A DNA stretch of 64,000 nt from Halogeometricum sp. S3BR5-2. GTDB taxonomy: Archaea; Halobacteriota; Halobacteria; Halobacteriales; Haloferacaceae. A program made the position numbers and the translations under genes. This document shows positions 26,746 through 35,623 of this stretch, piece by piece. The notes under the pieces are model-generated. The model was given only the letters and a program-made list of their open reading frames with translations, was not told where the DNA came from and searched no databases. The stretch is taken from positions 992,001 through 1,056,000 of the forward strand of contig NZ_JAMQOQ010000001.1 of assembly GCF_031624635.1 (NCBI RefSeq), given 5' to 3'. Numbering within the stretch: position 1 is the first letter of the stretch; each line of letters begins with the position of its first letter.

Positions 26746-26955
26746 CACCCCCCGGACGTCGTCCGCGGAGGGGTCGCCGGCCGGCGGGACCCGCGCGCGA
26801 GAGCGACGACGGCCGTCTCGTCGGTCATAGTGGGAAACTGTCACGTGTTCACATAATAATTCTGACCGAGTCGACCGCCGACCCCCTCCCGGCGACAGCG
26901 ACATCCGAGCGCCGCGGAACGAACCCGCTTTAGGGGCGCCGCCGAAGGGACGGAT

Positions 26956-27549
26956 ATGCCGACAGCAGACTGCGACCCCGAGGAGGCCCGGCGGCGACTG
27001 GAGGAGGCCGGGGTCGACGTCGAGGAGGGGAACACGGAGTACGAACGCTGGCGCGCCGCCCGCGGCGACGCCAACGCCGTCGCCTACGACGACAAGGTCG
27101 TCGTGCAGGGGGCGCGTCCGACAGACCTGCTCGCCCTCCTCAGGGAGTCCGGCGGCCGGGCGCACGTCTACTTCGACGGCGCGAGTCGGGGCAACCCCGG
27201 TCCCGCGGCGGTCGGGTGGGCAATCGTGAACTCGGAGGGCATCGTCGGCGAGGGCTCCGAGACCATCGGCGAGACGACGAACAACCGCGCGGAGTACGAG
27301 GCGCTCATCCGGGCGCTGGAGGCCGCCGCGGAGTTCGGCTTCGACGAGGTGGACGTGCGCGGCGACTCCGAGTTGATAGTCAAGCAGGTCCGCGGGGAGT
27401 ACGGGACGAACAACCCCGAACTGAAGGAGCGTCGCGTCCGGGTCCGCGAACTGCTCGAACGGTTCGACCGCTGGACGCTCGAACACGTCCCGCGGGAGAT
27501 AAACGACCGCGCCGACTCCCTAGCGAACGAGGCCCTCGACCATGCCTGA
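26956..27549 (+). CDS. rnhA: Ribonuclease HI (archaeal, extended N terminus)
   Basis: 197 residues. The C-terminal RNase H fold has the catalytic acids in YFDGASRGNPGPAAVG (D near residue 74), NNRAEYEALIRAL (E near 116) and RGDSELIVKQV (D near 138). About 65 residues precede it, with an alpha/beta piece (EYERWRAARGDANAVAYDD) that resembles nucleic-acid-binding domains at the start of other RNases H. It removes RNA from RNA-DNA hybrids. Its stop overlaps the next gene by 8 bases. Confidence 0.93.
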   Translation: MPTADCDPEEARRRLEEAGVDVEEGNTEYERWRAARGDANAVAYDDKVVVQGARPTDLLALLRESGGRAHVYFDGASRGNPGPAAVGWAIVNSEGIVGEGSETIGETTNNRAEYEALIRALEAAAEFGFDEVDVRGDSELIVKQVRGEYGTNNPELKERRVRVRELLERFDRWTLEHVPREINDRADSLANEALDHA

Positions 27550-28174
27550 AGAGACAGACCGCGGAGAGGAGAGCAGAGTGGCGGAGGCGGCCGACCGCGG
27601 CGCGCCGGTCGCGGAAGAGGACGAGACGGGCGAACTGCCCGAGGCGGCGGTGGACGCCGCGGAGCGACTGACGCGACTCGCGCGCGACGCCGTCGACGAG
27701 AACGAGGCGGCCGCCTACCGGGAGCGACGCGACGAGGTGCTCGCGGAGCACGGGTTCACGGCGCGCGTCCGCGACGCCGACGAGACGCTGGTGTTGCATC
27801 CGGCCGAGTGGATGGAGGGCGACACCGTTCGGACCGACCGCATCGACGACACCGACCGGGCCTACGAGATACCGCTGACCGGCGCGGACGTCGACGGCGA
27901 CTGGGACGCCGTCGAGGCGCACAACGCCGAGTTGGTCGACGCCGTCGAGGCCGAGGGCGGCGCCGTCCACGCGGCGAACGCCCGCGTCTTCGCGGACTTC
28001 ATGGGCAACCACTACGTGCGCCGGATGGACACCGCCTCGCGCGACGAGGTGGCGGAGTTCCTGAGCGAGTACTATCCGCGCAACGCGTGGCCGTCGCAAA
28101 AACAGGAGTCCGTCGTCCGCGACAGCGTCGAACTCGTGTTCGAGGCCGCCGGAGCGGACGTGCCCGAGTTCTGA
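27542..28174 (+). CDS. RNase H operon protein (probably DUF7108)
   Basis: 210 residues, acidic, soluble. The middle (EVLAEHGFTARVRDADETLVLHPAEW) and the C-terminal helices (NHYVRRMDTASRDEVAEFLSEYYPRNAWPS) are typical of the family found right after rnhA in haloarchaea. ATG at 27542, overlapping rnhA by 8 bases, so the two are translationally coupled. No catalytic motif; function unknown. Confidence 0.83.
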   Translation: MPEETDRGEESRVAEAADRGAPVAEEDETGELPEAAVDAAERLTRLARDAVDENEAAAYRERRDEVLAEHGFTARVRDADETLVLHPAEWMEGDTVRTDRIDDTDRAYEIPLTGADVDGDWDAVEAHNAELVDAVEAEGGAVHAANARVFADFMGNHYVRRMDTASRDEVAEFLSEYYPRNAWPSQKQESVVRDSVELVFEAAGADVPEF

Positions 28175-28200
28175 GGAACTCTTTCCCTTCGTCGTCGCCG

Positions 28201-28557
28201 CTACAGGTTCGCGTCGATGAGTTCGCGCACCTCGTCGGCGCGCGTCTCGTCGGTGACGAACTTGTCGAGCATCCACGCGAAGCGGTCGAGGACCGCGTCA
28301 TGGCCCTTCTCGGTCAGTTCGTACTGGTTCGTCCGCTTGTCCAGTTCGCTCTTTTCGACGAGTCCCATCTCGACTAAGTCGTCGAGGTTCGGGTACAGGC
28401 GCCCGTGGTTGACCTCGGTACCGTAGTAGTCTTCGAGGTTGCGCTTGATCGCGAGTCCGTACATCGGTTCCTCGGCCAGAATGACGAGGATGTTCTGCTG
28501 GAACGCGGTCAGATCGCGAGCCAGCCCGGAGCCGTTGACTGTTTGTGCCTCTGACAT
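28201..28557 (-). CDS. PadR family transcriptional regulator
   Basis: 118 residues. The winged-helix core (AFQQNILVILAEEPMYGLAIKRNLEDYYGTEVNHGRLYPNLDDLVEMGLV) has the YGLAI, GRLYP and L..LVEMGLV markers of PadR proteins, with a C-terminal dimerising helix. ATG at 28557; a TATA box (ttaaata, 28586-28580 on the minus strand) sits about 25 bases upstream, so the mRNA is leaderless. The gene sits alone; it may regulate itself or a distant locus. Confidence 0.9.
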   Translation of the reverse strand: MSEAQTVNGSGLARDLTAFQQNILVILAEEPMYGLAIKRNLEDYYGTEVNHGRLYPNLDDLVEMGLVEKSELDKRTNQYELTEKGHDAVLDRFAWMLDKFVTDETRADEVRELIDANL

Positions 28558-28867
28558 AGTTGCAAAAATGTCACCTAACTATTTAACCCTTCTCAACTGA
28601 CGCTTTGTTTAGTCGATTACATCTGGATGCTTCGAAGGTGAACTCGGGAGTACCGTGCATAGAACTGTACTAAGACGCCCACATACGGAGGCTTACGTTC
28701 CGCCGGTCCGAATAATCGATGCTCTCGGCAGACTCCCAGGAGAATACCGTTCTTGAGTGGGGCGCCGTAGTCGGGCGAAACGGGTCCCGTCGCTCCGCGT
28801 TCGTTCGCTCCTCCGGGGCTTCGAAATGCGAAAGGACTTTTTCGGCCTTGTGCGACGGGAGAGACGC
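28558..28867. other. 310-base intergenic region between padR and ppa
   Basis: A divergent control region. It holds the PadR TATA box at 28580-28586 and, near 28820-28845, an AT-rich stretch (gaaaggactttttcgg) about 30-45 bases before the pyrophosphatase ATG. No open frame with codon bias, RNA fold or repeat of note is seen. Confidence 0.5.
28580..28586 (-). promoter_or_regulatory. TATA box of the PadR gene
   Basis: ttaaata on the minus strand, centred about 26 bases before the ATG at 28557, with a preceding purine-rich agggt as possible BRE. The transcript should begin at or next to the start codon. Confidence 0.55.
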
Positions 28868-29401
28868 ATGACTAACCTCTGGGAAGACATCGAGACCGGT
28901 CCCGACGCGCCCGACGTGATCTACGCCGTCGTGGAGTGCCTGAAGAACGAACGCAACAAGTACGAGTACGACAAGGACATCCCCGGCGTGGTCCTCGACC
29001 GCGTCCTCCACTCGAACGTCCACTACCCCTCGGACTACGGCTTCATGCCCCGGACGTACTACGACGACGAGGACCCGTTCGACGTCCTCGTCCTCGTCGA
29101 GGACCAGACGTTCCCCGGGTGCATCATCGAGGCCCGCCCCGTCGCCCTGATGGGGATGGACGACGACGGCGAGAAGGACGACAAGGTCATCGCCGTCCCC
29201 ACGGAGGACCCCCGCTACGACGACGTGCAGGACCTCGACGACCTCAGCGAACAGCAGAAGCGCGAGATAGCCGAGTTCTTCGAGACGTACAAGAACTTAG
29301 AGAAGGGCAAGGAAGTCGAGACGCTGGGCTGGGAGGACGCCGACGCCGCGAAGGACGCCATCGAACACGCGATGGACCTCTACGAGGAGAACTTCGCGTA
29401 A
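28868..29401 (+). CDS. ppa: Inorganic pyrophosphatase (family I)
   Basis: 177 residues. Soluble pyrophosphatase with NVHYPSDYGFMPRTYYDDEDPFDVLVLVED near 50-80, which has the D-x-DPxD metal site, and KVIAVPTEDPRYDDV near 107. It hydrolyses PPi to drive biosynthesis. ATG at 28868 (MTNLWEDIETG) is the family N terminus; the longer in-frame start has no support. Confidence 0.95.
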   Translation: MTNLWEDIETGPDAPDVIYAVVECLKNERNKYEYDKDIPGVVLDRVLHSNVHYPSDYGFMPRTYYDDEDPFDVLVLVEDQTFPGCIIEARPVALMGMDDDGEKDDKVIAVPTEDPRYDDVQDLDDLSEQQKREIAEFFETYKNLEKGKEVETLGWEDADAAKDAIEHAMDLYEENFA

Positions 29402-29484
29402 CGCCCGACGGAGCCGTCTTTTCTCCTCGCCCGCATGTCCGCGAGTTATCACGGCGCACGCCGGCGATGAATTATGCGCATGGG

Positions 29485-29494
29485 TAATTTTTAG
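29485..29494 (+). promoter_or_regulatory. TATA box before the 46-residue gene
   Basis: taatttttag, 29-38 bases before the ATG at 29523. Its position gives a near-leaderless mRNA and supports the small gene as real. Confidence 0.5.
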
Positions 29495-29522
29495 ACCCTC
29501 ACGGTCGTAGGTGCACGTAGAG

Positions 29523-29663
29523 ATGGCAGCGAAACAACCCACTTTCGGCATCGCGCACGCGACGGTCGTCCCGCGCAACTTCGACCCCGAGACCGCGGAC
29601 GCGGACGACGCGGGCGGCGAGGGGGCCGTCGAGACGCCCGGGGACGAGGACGGGACGCCGTAG
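29523..29663 (+). CDS. Small conserved-looking protein, 46 aa
   Basis: Opens MAAKQPTFGIAHATVVPRNF and continues with an acidic Asp/Ala/Gly tail. The N-terminal IAHATVVPRNFDPE pattern looks like a recurring tiny haloarchaeal family that I cannot name. A good TATA box lies at the right distance, and codon use fits the host. No cysteines or membrane segment. Function unknown. Confidence 0.6.
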   Translation: MAAKQPTFGIAHATVVPRNFDPETADADDAGGEGAVETPGDEDGTP

Positions 29664-29812
29664 CGCTCCCCCGAGTGTTCGGGAACGAATCTCGGGTGGA
29701 CCCGACGCGCTTCTCCGCACCCTATCGGGGGCCCATTTCCGCCGCCCGAACGGGGTTAGTGACCTCCGAACGAGGGGAACCCCTTTTAGCCGCCGCCGAC
29801 TAGCCCCGTGCA

Positions 29813-30736
29813 ATGGCTACGTGCGACGAGTGCGGGAAGCACGAGAACCTCCCGTATCAGTGTCGGCGCTGCGGGCGGACGTTCTGTGCGGAACATCGGT
29901 TGCCGGAGAACCACGACTGCCCGGGCCTCTCGGAGTGGAACGACCCCTCGGGTGTGTTCGACAGCGGCTTCGACGACTCGGTGAACCAGCAGGGCCGCAC
30001 GAAAGGGGCGCTCGACCGCCTCACCGGGACGGGCGGGCCGATGAGCTACTTCCGGGGGAACATGTCCTACGTGTTCCTCGGACTGATGTGGATCACCTTC
30101 GCCTTCCAGTTCTTCGTCTTCCCGCTACTCGGGTTCGGCCCGCGGACCGAACTCTGGCAGACCGTGTTCGTCCTCCGGCCGGGACACATCGGGTACGTCT
30201 GGACGTGGGTCACGTCGATGTTCGCCCACGGCGGCTTCACCCACATCGCGTTCAACAGCATCGCGCTGTACTTCTTCGGCCCGGTGGTCGAACGCTACAT
30301 CAACACCAGGCGGTTCGTCCTCCTGTTCTTCGCCGCGGGCATCCTCGCGGGCCTCGCGCAGGTGGCGAGCACGCTCCTGACCGTCGGGGCCGTCGGCGCG
30401 GGCGTCGTCGGCGCCTCGGGCGCCATCATGGGCGTCCTCGGCGTCCTCACCGTGTTGAACCCCGGACTTAGGGTGTATCTCTACTTCGTCATCCCGATGC
30501 CCCTGTGGGTCCTGACGTTCGGCTTCGCCGCGTTCAGCATCGTCGCCGGGTTCGGCGTCACCGGCGGCGCCGGCGCCCTCGGCGGCAACGTCGCCCACCT
30601 CGCCCACCTCGCGGGACTGGTGGTCGGTCTGCTCTACGGCGCGCACGTCAAGAACAGCGTCAGAACGCCCGAGTCGCTCCAGTTCGGCCGCGGCGGCGGT
30701 GGCGGCGGCGGCATGGGTGGACCGGGGCGGTTCTGA
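29813..30736 (+). CDS. Rhomboid intramembrane serine protease with AN1 zinc finger
   Basis: 307 residues. An AN1-type finger covers residues 4-36: C4, C7, C17, C20, C25, H28, H34, C36 fit the C-x2-C-x9-C-x2-C-x4-C-x2-H-x5-H-x-C spacing. The rhomboid part has about six helices from residue 87; the HxxxN motif (H144, N148), GASG nucleophile at S202 and the catalytic His at about 265 (HLAHLAG) are all present. The tail is Gly-rich. It should cut membrane proteins, and the finger may recruit substrates from the cytosol. ATG at 29813. Confidence 0.93.
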   Translation: MATCDECGKHENLPYQCRRCGRTFCAEHRLPENHDCPGLSEWNDPSGVFDSGFDDSVNQQGRTKGALDRLTGTGGPMSYFRGNMSYVFLGLMWITFAFQFFVFPLLGFGPRTELWQTVFVLRPGHIGYVWTWVTSMFAHGGFTHIAFNSIALYFFGPVVERYINTRRFVLLFFAAGILAGLAQVASTLLTVGAVGAGVVGASGAIMGVLGVLTVLNPGLRVYLYFVIPMPLWVLTFGFAAFSIVAGFGVTGGAGALGGNVAHLAHLAGLVVGLLYGAHVKNSVRTPESLQFGRGGGGGGGMGGPGRF

Positions 30737-30738
30737 CC

Positions 30739-31506
30739 GTGCGCCCGGCCAACCCCGAGTTCCTCCCCGACCCGGCGCTCTCCCGCGAGGAGATGGAGGA
30801 CCTCCAGTTCGAGGTGGCCGACGCCGCCGAGTGGACCGACGCGTTCGAGTTCGACCCCGCCGAGGTCTCCTTGGGCACCGGCGCGTCGCTGACGGGCGAG
30901 CGACCCCTCGTCGCCGGCGTCGACCAGGCGTTCCTCGACGAGGAGGCGGTCAGCGCCATCGTCGTCATGCGCGGCGGCGAGGTAGTCGAACGGGTCCACG
31001 CGGTGACCGACCTCGACATCCCCTACGTTCCGGGCCTGCTGTCGTTCCGCGAGGGTGGCCCCATCGTCGCCGCCTTCGAGGAACTCGACTCCGACCCCGA
31101 CCTCGTCGTCTTCGACGGCAGCGGTCGCATCCACTTCCGGCAGGCGGGCCTCGCCACGCACCTCGGCGTCGTCTTCGACGTGCCGAGCGTCGGCGTGGCG
31201 AAGAACCTGCTGTGCGGGCGCACGACGGAGGAGACGGACGGCCGACCCGAGGGCTGGCGGACCGAGGTGCTGGCGGACGACTCCGTCGAGAACGCCGCGG
31301 CCGGCGACCCCATCGGGCACGCCTACCAGTCCAGACAGTACGACTCCGAACCCATCATCAACCCGCTGTACGTCAGCCCGGGTCACCGCGTGTCGGTGGC
31401 AACGGCGACGGACCTCGTCTCGCGGCTCTGCGGCGGCTACAAGCTCCCCGAACCGACCCGCGAGGCCGACGCCTACGCCGAGGAGGCGAAGGGCGAGTAC
31501 GTGTAG
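30739..31506 (+). CDS. nfi: Endonuclease V
   Basis: 255 residues from a GTG 2 bases after the rhomboid stop. The fold markers are VAGVDQAFLDEEAVSAIVVM near 54 (first catalytic Asp), DGSGRIHFRQAGLATHLGV near 123 and VGVAKNLLCG near 150. It cleaves DNA near deaminated bases (inosine) as a repair enzyme. The GTG is used because the frame upstream is the rhomboid antisense-like region; it lies just after the TGA and may be coupled. Confidence 0.93.
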   Translation: MRPANPEFLPDPALSREEMEDLQFEVADAAEWTDAFEFDPAEVSLGTGASLTGERPLVAGVDQAFLDEEAVSAIVVMRGGEVVERVHAVTDLDIPYVPGLLSFREGGPIVAAFEELDSDPDLVVFDGSGRIHFRQAGLATHLGVVFDVPSVGVAKNLLCGRTTEETDGRPEGWRTEVLADDSVENAAAGDPIGHAYQSRQYDSEPIINPLYVSPGHRVSVATATDLVSRLCGGYKLPEPTREADAYAEEAKGEYV

Positions 31507-31553
31507 GGCGGCGACGCGACTGAAGAACTATTAACTCGACGCGGGGAGAGTGC

Positions 31554-32402
31554 GTGAACGTGCATCCGAAGACGGTTCTCATCACGGGCTGTTCGTCCGG
31601 CATCGGTCGCGCCGCAGCGCTGTCGTTCCTGGAGGAGGACTGGCGCGTCTACGCGACGGCCCGCAACCCAGCCGACATCGAGACGCTGGGGGAGAAGGGC
31701 TGCGAGTTGGCGACGCTCGACGTGACCGAACAGGACGACGTCGACCGCGTGGTCGACCGCATCGTCGAGGAGGAGGGCCACATCACCTGCCTCGTCAACA
31801 ACGCGGGCTACGGCCAGTTCGGGCCGCTCGAAGACGTGCCGACCGAGCAGGTCCACCGCCAGTTCGACGTGAACGTCTACGGCCCCCACCGCCTCACCCG
31901 CGCCGTCTTACCTCACATGCGCCGGCAGGACGAGGGCACCGTCGTCAACGTCTCCAGCGTCGCCGGGCGCATCTCCTTCCCCGGCGGCGGCGTCTACTCG
32001 GGGTCGAAGTTCGCCCTCGGCGCGATGACCGACGCCCTGCGCAACGAAGTCGCCGAGTACGGCGTCGACGCCGTCCTCGTCGAACCCGGCCCGGTGGCGA
32101 CGAACTTCTCCGACCGGGCGGCCGAACAGGTCGAGGGAACCAACGAGATTCCCGGCATCGAACGCTCCGGGGCGTACGAGTCGTGGTACGACATCTTCGA
32201 GGACTCGCAGGTGCTCGGCGGCGCCGGCCCGGCGGCCATCCCGCCCGAACGCGTCGCCGAGGACATCGTCGACGCCGCCTCTTCGACGAAGCCCCGGTCG
32301 CGCTACTTCCCCGGCACGCCGGCCCGCGTCGCCGCCCTCGCGCGGTACTTACCGAACTCGTGGGTCGACACGGCGTACAGCTACCTCAGAAAACTCGCCT
32401 GA
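31554..32402 (+). CDS. Short-chain dehydrogenase/reductase (SDR)
   Basis: 282 residues from a GTG. Rossmann motif TVLITGCSSGIGRAAAL near 7, NNAG near 81, and the catalytic YxxxK as YSGSK near 147, with Ser in NVSSVAG before it. A classical SDR that uses NAD(P)H on an unknown alcohol/ketone. A TATA-like actattaa is near 31528-31535. The final helix is basic and followed directly by the convergent Get3-like gene. Confidence 0.9.
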   Translation: MNVHPKTVLITGCSSGIGRAAALSFLEEDWRVYATARNPADIETLGEKGCELATLDVTEQDDVDRVVDRIVEEEGHITCLVNNAGYGQFGPLEDVPTEQVHRQFDVNVYGPHRLTRAVLPHMRRQDEGTVVNVSSVAGRISFPGGGVYSGSKFALGAMTDALRNEVAEYGVDAVLVEPGPVATNFSDRAAEQVEGTNEIPGIERSGAYESWYDIFEDSQVLGGAGPAAIPPERVAEDIVDAASSTKPRSRYFPGTPARVAALARYLPNSWVDTAYSYLRKLA

Positions 32403-32429
32403 AGCGCCGAGACGCGACCGGCCGGACCT

Positions 32430-33650
32430 TCAGCTCAGACACGCCGCGACGACGCGGAGCGCCTCCTCGCCGCTCACCTCGTCGGCCAAGAGAGGAACGC
32501 GCTTGACGTTGCGGCCGCGGAAGAGGTCCGTCGCGCGCTGGAGGGCGCGCTGTTGGACGGCCCACCGGCGCTGGCAGAACTCGCACTCCTCGAGGTTCGG
32601 CGAGACGACCCACTCGGAGTCGACGGGCGTCGTCGTCACGTCCGCGAGGTTCTCCATGACGCGGTTGACGACGAGCGTCTGCACCGGAATGCCGTAACCG
32701 TCGAGGCGGTCGATGAGGCGCTTCGACTCGACGACGCTCATCTCCTCGGGGATCATCACGACCCGAAAGTCCGTCCGTTCGGGGTCGCGCAGCACCGCGC
32801 GCAGTCGCTCGATGCGCTCTCTCAGTTCGTCCAGGTCGGCCATCCCCTCCTCCGGGTTCCCGCCCCCGAACATCCCCTTCATCTGGTCCATCATCCCGGA
32901 GAACTTCTGGCGCATGCGGGCGATGCGTCCGAGCATCGAGTCCATCAGTTCGGGCAGTTCCAGCAGCCGAAGGGTGTGCCCCGTCGGCGCGGTGTCGACG
33001 ACGACGCGGTCGAACCGCGGGTCGTCGAGGTACGCGAGCAACTGCTGCATCGCCGCCGCCTCGTCCGCGCCGGGCATCGACCCCGGGCCCATCATATCTC
33101 CCAACACGTCCTCCATGCCGCCCATGTCCATCCCGAAGGGATTCTGACCGCCCGCGCCGCCCTGTCCGGGACCGCCCGTCCCGTCGTCCTCGAACGGATT
33201 GTCGTCGGCGTCGAGGTCCGCGGCGTCGAACCCGCCCGCGTCCTCCTCGGACGCGAACGGCCCGTCGATGACCTCGTCGGGGTCTATCTCGGAGGCGTAC
33301 AGGGGCATGTCGTCGCGCACCTGCGCCGGTTCGGCGGGGACGGGAGCGCCGAGCGTGTCGGACAGCGAGTGGGCGGGGTCCGTGGAGACGACGAGCGTCG
33401 ACGTGCCGGCGGCGGCCGAGGCGAGGGCCGTCGCGGCCGCCATCGTCGTCTTCCCGACGCCGCCCTTCCCGCCGTAGAGGACGTACTCCGGCGCGTCGAC
33501 CCTGTCGGGGAGGTCGGCGCCGTCGGTCGTCCGCGTCTCCACGTCGACCGAGAGCTCCGTCGACTCCTCCGCGTCGCCCTCCGCAGCGTGACCGTCGTGC
33601 GCGTCGTCGTCGTCGACGCGGTCGACGGGTTCGACGTCGATGTTCGTCAT
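32430..33650 (-). CDS. ArsA/Get3-like ATPase
   Basis: 406 residues. P-loop GGKGGVGKTTMAAATALAS near 60, STDPAHSLSDTLG near 87, and VVDTAPTGHTLRLLELP near 225. Two Met-rich segments (PFGMDMGGMEDVLGDMM near 170; MRQKFSGMMDQMKGMFGG near 250) and a C-terminal CEFCQRRW (CxxC) match Get3/TRC40 proteins that bind tail-anchored membrane proteins, rather than the arsenite pump. No arsenic genes are nearby. The N-terminal 50 residues are an acidic disordered tail. ATG at 33650. Confidence 0.9.
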   Translation of the reverse strand: MTNIDVEPVDRVDDDDAHDGHAAEGDAEESTELSVDVETRTTDGADLPDRVDAPEYVLYGGKGGVGKTTMAAATALASAAAGTSTLVVSTDPAHSLSDTLGAPVPAEPAQVRDDMPLYASEIDPDEVIDGPFASEEDAGGFDAADLDADDNPFEDDGTGGPGQGGAGGQNPFGMDMGGMEDVLGDMMGPGSMPGADEAAAMQQLLAYLDDPRFDRVVVDTAPTGHTLRLLELPELMDSMLGRIARMRQKFSGMMDQMKGMFGGGNPEEGMADLDELRERIERLRAVLRDPERTDFRVVMIPEEMSVVESKRLIDRLDGYGIPVQTLVVNRVMENLADVTTTPVDSEWVVSPNLEECEFCQRRWAVQQRALQRATDLFRGRNVKRVPLLADEVSGEEALRVVAACLS

Positions 33651-33766
33651 GGCGGGAGCCACGCGGTCGGGGCTTGTGTACTCGTCGGTCCCGTCGTCCC
33701 GCGAGCGACGGGAGGCCGGCGTCGCCGTCGTCACTGCTGTCGCCGCCGTCGGCGTGTCCCCCGCGC

Positions 33767-34891
33767 TCAGGCGAAGTAGTCGTCGAGGCGTTCGGCCGCC
33801 TCGTCGGCCCGCGGCGTGACGAGGGCGAAGCGGATCCAGTCGTCGTACGCCTCGCCGAACGCCTCGCCGGGCATCCCCGCGACACCCGCCTCGTCTATCA
33901 GTTTCTCCACGTTGGCCATCGTTCCCGGGAAGTCGTCGAAGCGCGCCATCACGTAGAACGCCCCCTTCGGCGTCGTGTACGTCGCGCCCGCGGCGTCGAG
34001 AGCGTCGGTGAACGACGCGATGCGCTCGCGGAGCATCTCGCGCGTCTCCTCGTAGTACTCGGTCGGCGTCTCCTCGAGGGCGCGGTGGACGGCCATCTGT
34101 CCGGGGCGCGTGGTGGCGACGTTCACGAGCATGTGGCGCGTCTTCGCGGCCTCCACAAGGTCCTCGGGGAAGACGGCGTACCCGACCCGAAAGCCCGTTA
34201 TCGCCATCGACTTCGAGAAGCCCGTCGTGACGACGACGCGGTCGGAGTCGAGCGTCAGGGCGCTCTCGAACTCCCCGGAGAAGTCGAAGTGGTCGTACAC
34301 CTCGTCGACGAGGAGGAGGGCGTCGTTTTCCTCGGCGATGTCGTGCAGGGCTTCGACCGTCTCGCGGTCGTACACCGCCCCCGTCGGGTTGTTCGGCGTG
34401 TTGACGAGGACGGCGGCCGTCTCCGCGGAGGCCGCCTCGCGCATCGCCGCCACGTCGGGGTCGCCGCTCTCCAGCACCGGCACCTTCGTCGCCGTCCCGC
34501 CGAGCATCGTCGCCTTCCCCGGGTAGTAGGGGTACACCGGGTCGGTGAGGAGGAACTCGCGTCCTGCGTCCCGTTCCATCGCCCCGGCCATCGCGAGATA
34601 GTTCGCCTCTCCCGTCCCGTTCGTCACGACGATTCGGGAGGCGTCGACGTTCCGGCGGGCGGCTATCTCCTCGCGCAGGCGGCGGAGCCCCTCGCTCGCG
34701 GGGTACTGAAACTCCGGGGGGTCGGCGTCGGCGTACTCCCGGAGGCCGTCCCGCAGGGCCGCCGGCGGTTCCCAGTCGGGGTTGCCCGACACCATCCCCA
34801 CCACGTCCCCGTCCGACCGGGCCGCGTACTGCATCACCTGGAAGAACAGGGGCTCGTCGTACTCGTCGTTCGCCGTCTCGTCCGCGCTCAT
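33767..34891 (-). CDS. PLP-dependent aminotransferase (class I)
   Basis: 374 residues. GMVSGNPDWEPP near 32, NGTGEANYLAM near 90, NTPNNPTGAVY near 163, DEVYDHF near 195 and the PLP lysine in TTGFSKSMAITGFRVGY near 222 are the class I aspartate/aromatic-type markers. Amino donor unknown. ATG at 34891 is the only good start. Divergent from the CinA gene across an 83-base gap. Confidence 0.9.
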   Translation of the reverse strand: MSADETANDEYDEPLFFQVMQYAARSDGDVVGMVSGNPDWEPPAALRDGLREYADADPPEFQYPASEGLRRLREEIAARRNVDASRIVVTNGTGEANYLAMAGAMERDAGREFLLTDPVYPYYPGKATMLGGTATKVPVLESGDPDVAAMREAASAETAAVLVNTPNNPTGAVYDRETVEALHDIAEENDALLLVDEVYDHFDFSGEFESALTLDSDRVVVTTGFSKSMAITGFRVGYAVFPEDLVEAAKTRHMLVNVATTRPGQMAVHRALEETPTEYYEETREMLRERIASFTDALDAAGATYTTPKGAFYVMARFDDFPGTMANVEKLIDEAGVAGMPGEAFGEAYDDWIRFALVTPRADEAAERLDDYFA

Positions 34892-34974
34892 CGTCCGTCG
34901 TCTCGGACGCGGGGGAGGTGGCTCTTTCGCCGTCGGCAGGACGACTTTTCACTCCCCCCCTCGTCTCAGCGTCC

Positions 34975-35496
34975 ATGCGCGAGTTCGCGGACGACCCGCC
35001 CGTGGAAGAACGCCTCGGCGACATCCTCCGGGACGCCGACGAGACGCTGGCCGTCGCGGAGTCCTGCACCGGCGGCCTCGTCGGCTCTTTGATAACGGAC
35101 GTGCCGGGGTCGTCGGACTACTTCGACCGCTCGGTCGTCACCTACTCCTACGGGGCGAAGCTGACCGAACTGGCCGTCTCGCGGGAGTCGCTGGACGAAC
35201 ACGGCGCCGTCTCCGACCCCGTCGCCCGCGAGATGGCCGCCGGCGTCCGCGACACCGCCGGCACCGACTGGGGCGTGGCGACGACGGGCGTCGCCGGCCC
35301 GTCCGGCGGCACCGACGAGAAACCCGTCGGGACGGTGTACGTCGGCGTCGCCTACCGCGGCGAGTGGGGCAGCGGCGACTCCTACACCACGGCGGCGAGA
35401 CACGAGTTCGACGGGAATAGATTGCAAGTGAAAGAGCGGTTCGCCCGCGCCGCCCTGAAAACGGTGGAGACGGCCGTCCGGTCGCGGCGCGTCTGA
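34975..35496 (+). CDS. CinA family protein (nicotinamide-nucleotide amidohydrolase-like)
   Basis: 173 residues, the short form that has only the CinA C-terminal domain. TLAVAESCTGGLVGSLITDVPGSSDYF near 25 and GVATTGVAGPSGGTDEKPVGTVYVGV near 100 are the domain's active-site loops. In bacteria this domain deamidates NMN; here the role in NAD salvage is inferred. ATG at 34975 (MREFADDPPVEERL) fits the usual N terminus. Divergent from the aminotransferase gene. Confidence 0.9.
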   Translation: MREFADDPPVEERLGDILRDADETLAVAESCTGGLVGSLITDVPGSSDYFDRSVVTYSYGAKLTELAVSRESLDEHGAVSDPVAREMAAGVRDTAGTDWGVATTGVAGPSGGTDEKPVGTVYVGVAYRGEWGSGDSYTTAARHEFDGNRLQVKERFARAALKTVETAVRSRRV

Positions 35497-35623
35497 GAAG
35501 AAGAGAGAAGAGAAGCGAGAGCAGAACAGCGACGCCGACGGCCGGCCGCCCGCGTCGGACGCCCGTCTGACGATTCGCGGCGTGGCACAACGCTTGTATT
35601 ATTCGGTGCCGGACAGTCACTCG

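Noticed and set aside
22447-26856. Plus-strand frames of about 600 and 790 codons opposite nreA, tfb and the binding-protein gene
   Set aside because: Composition is that of antisense shadow and the opposite strand carries well-supported families.
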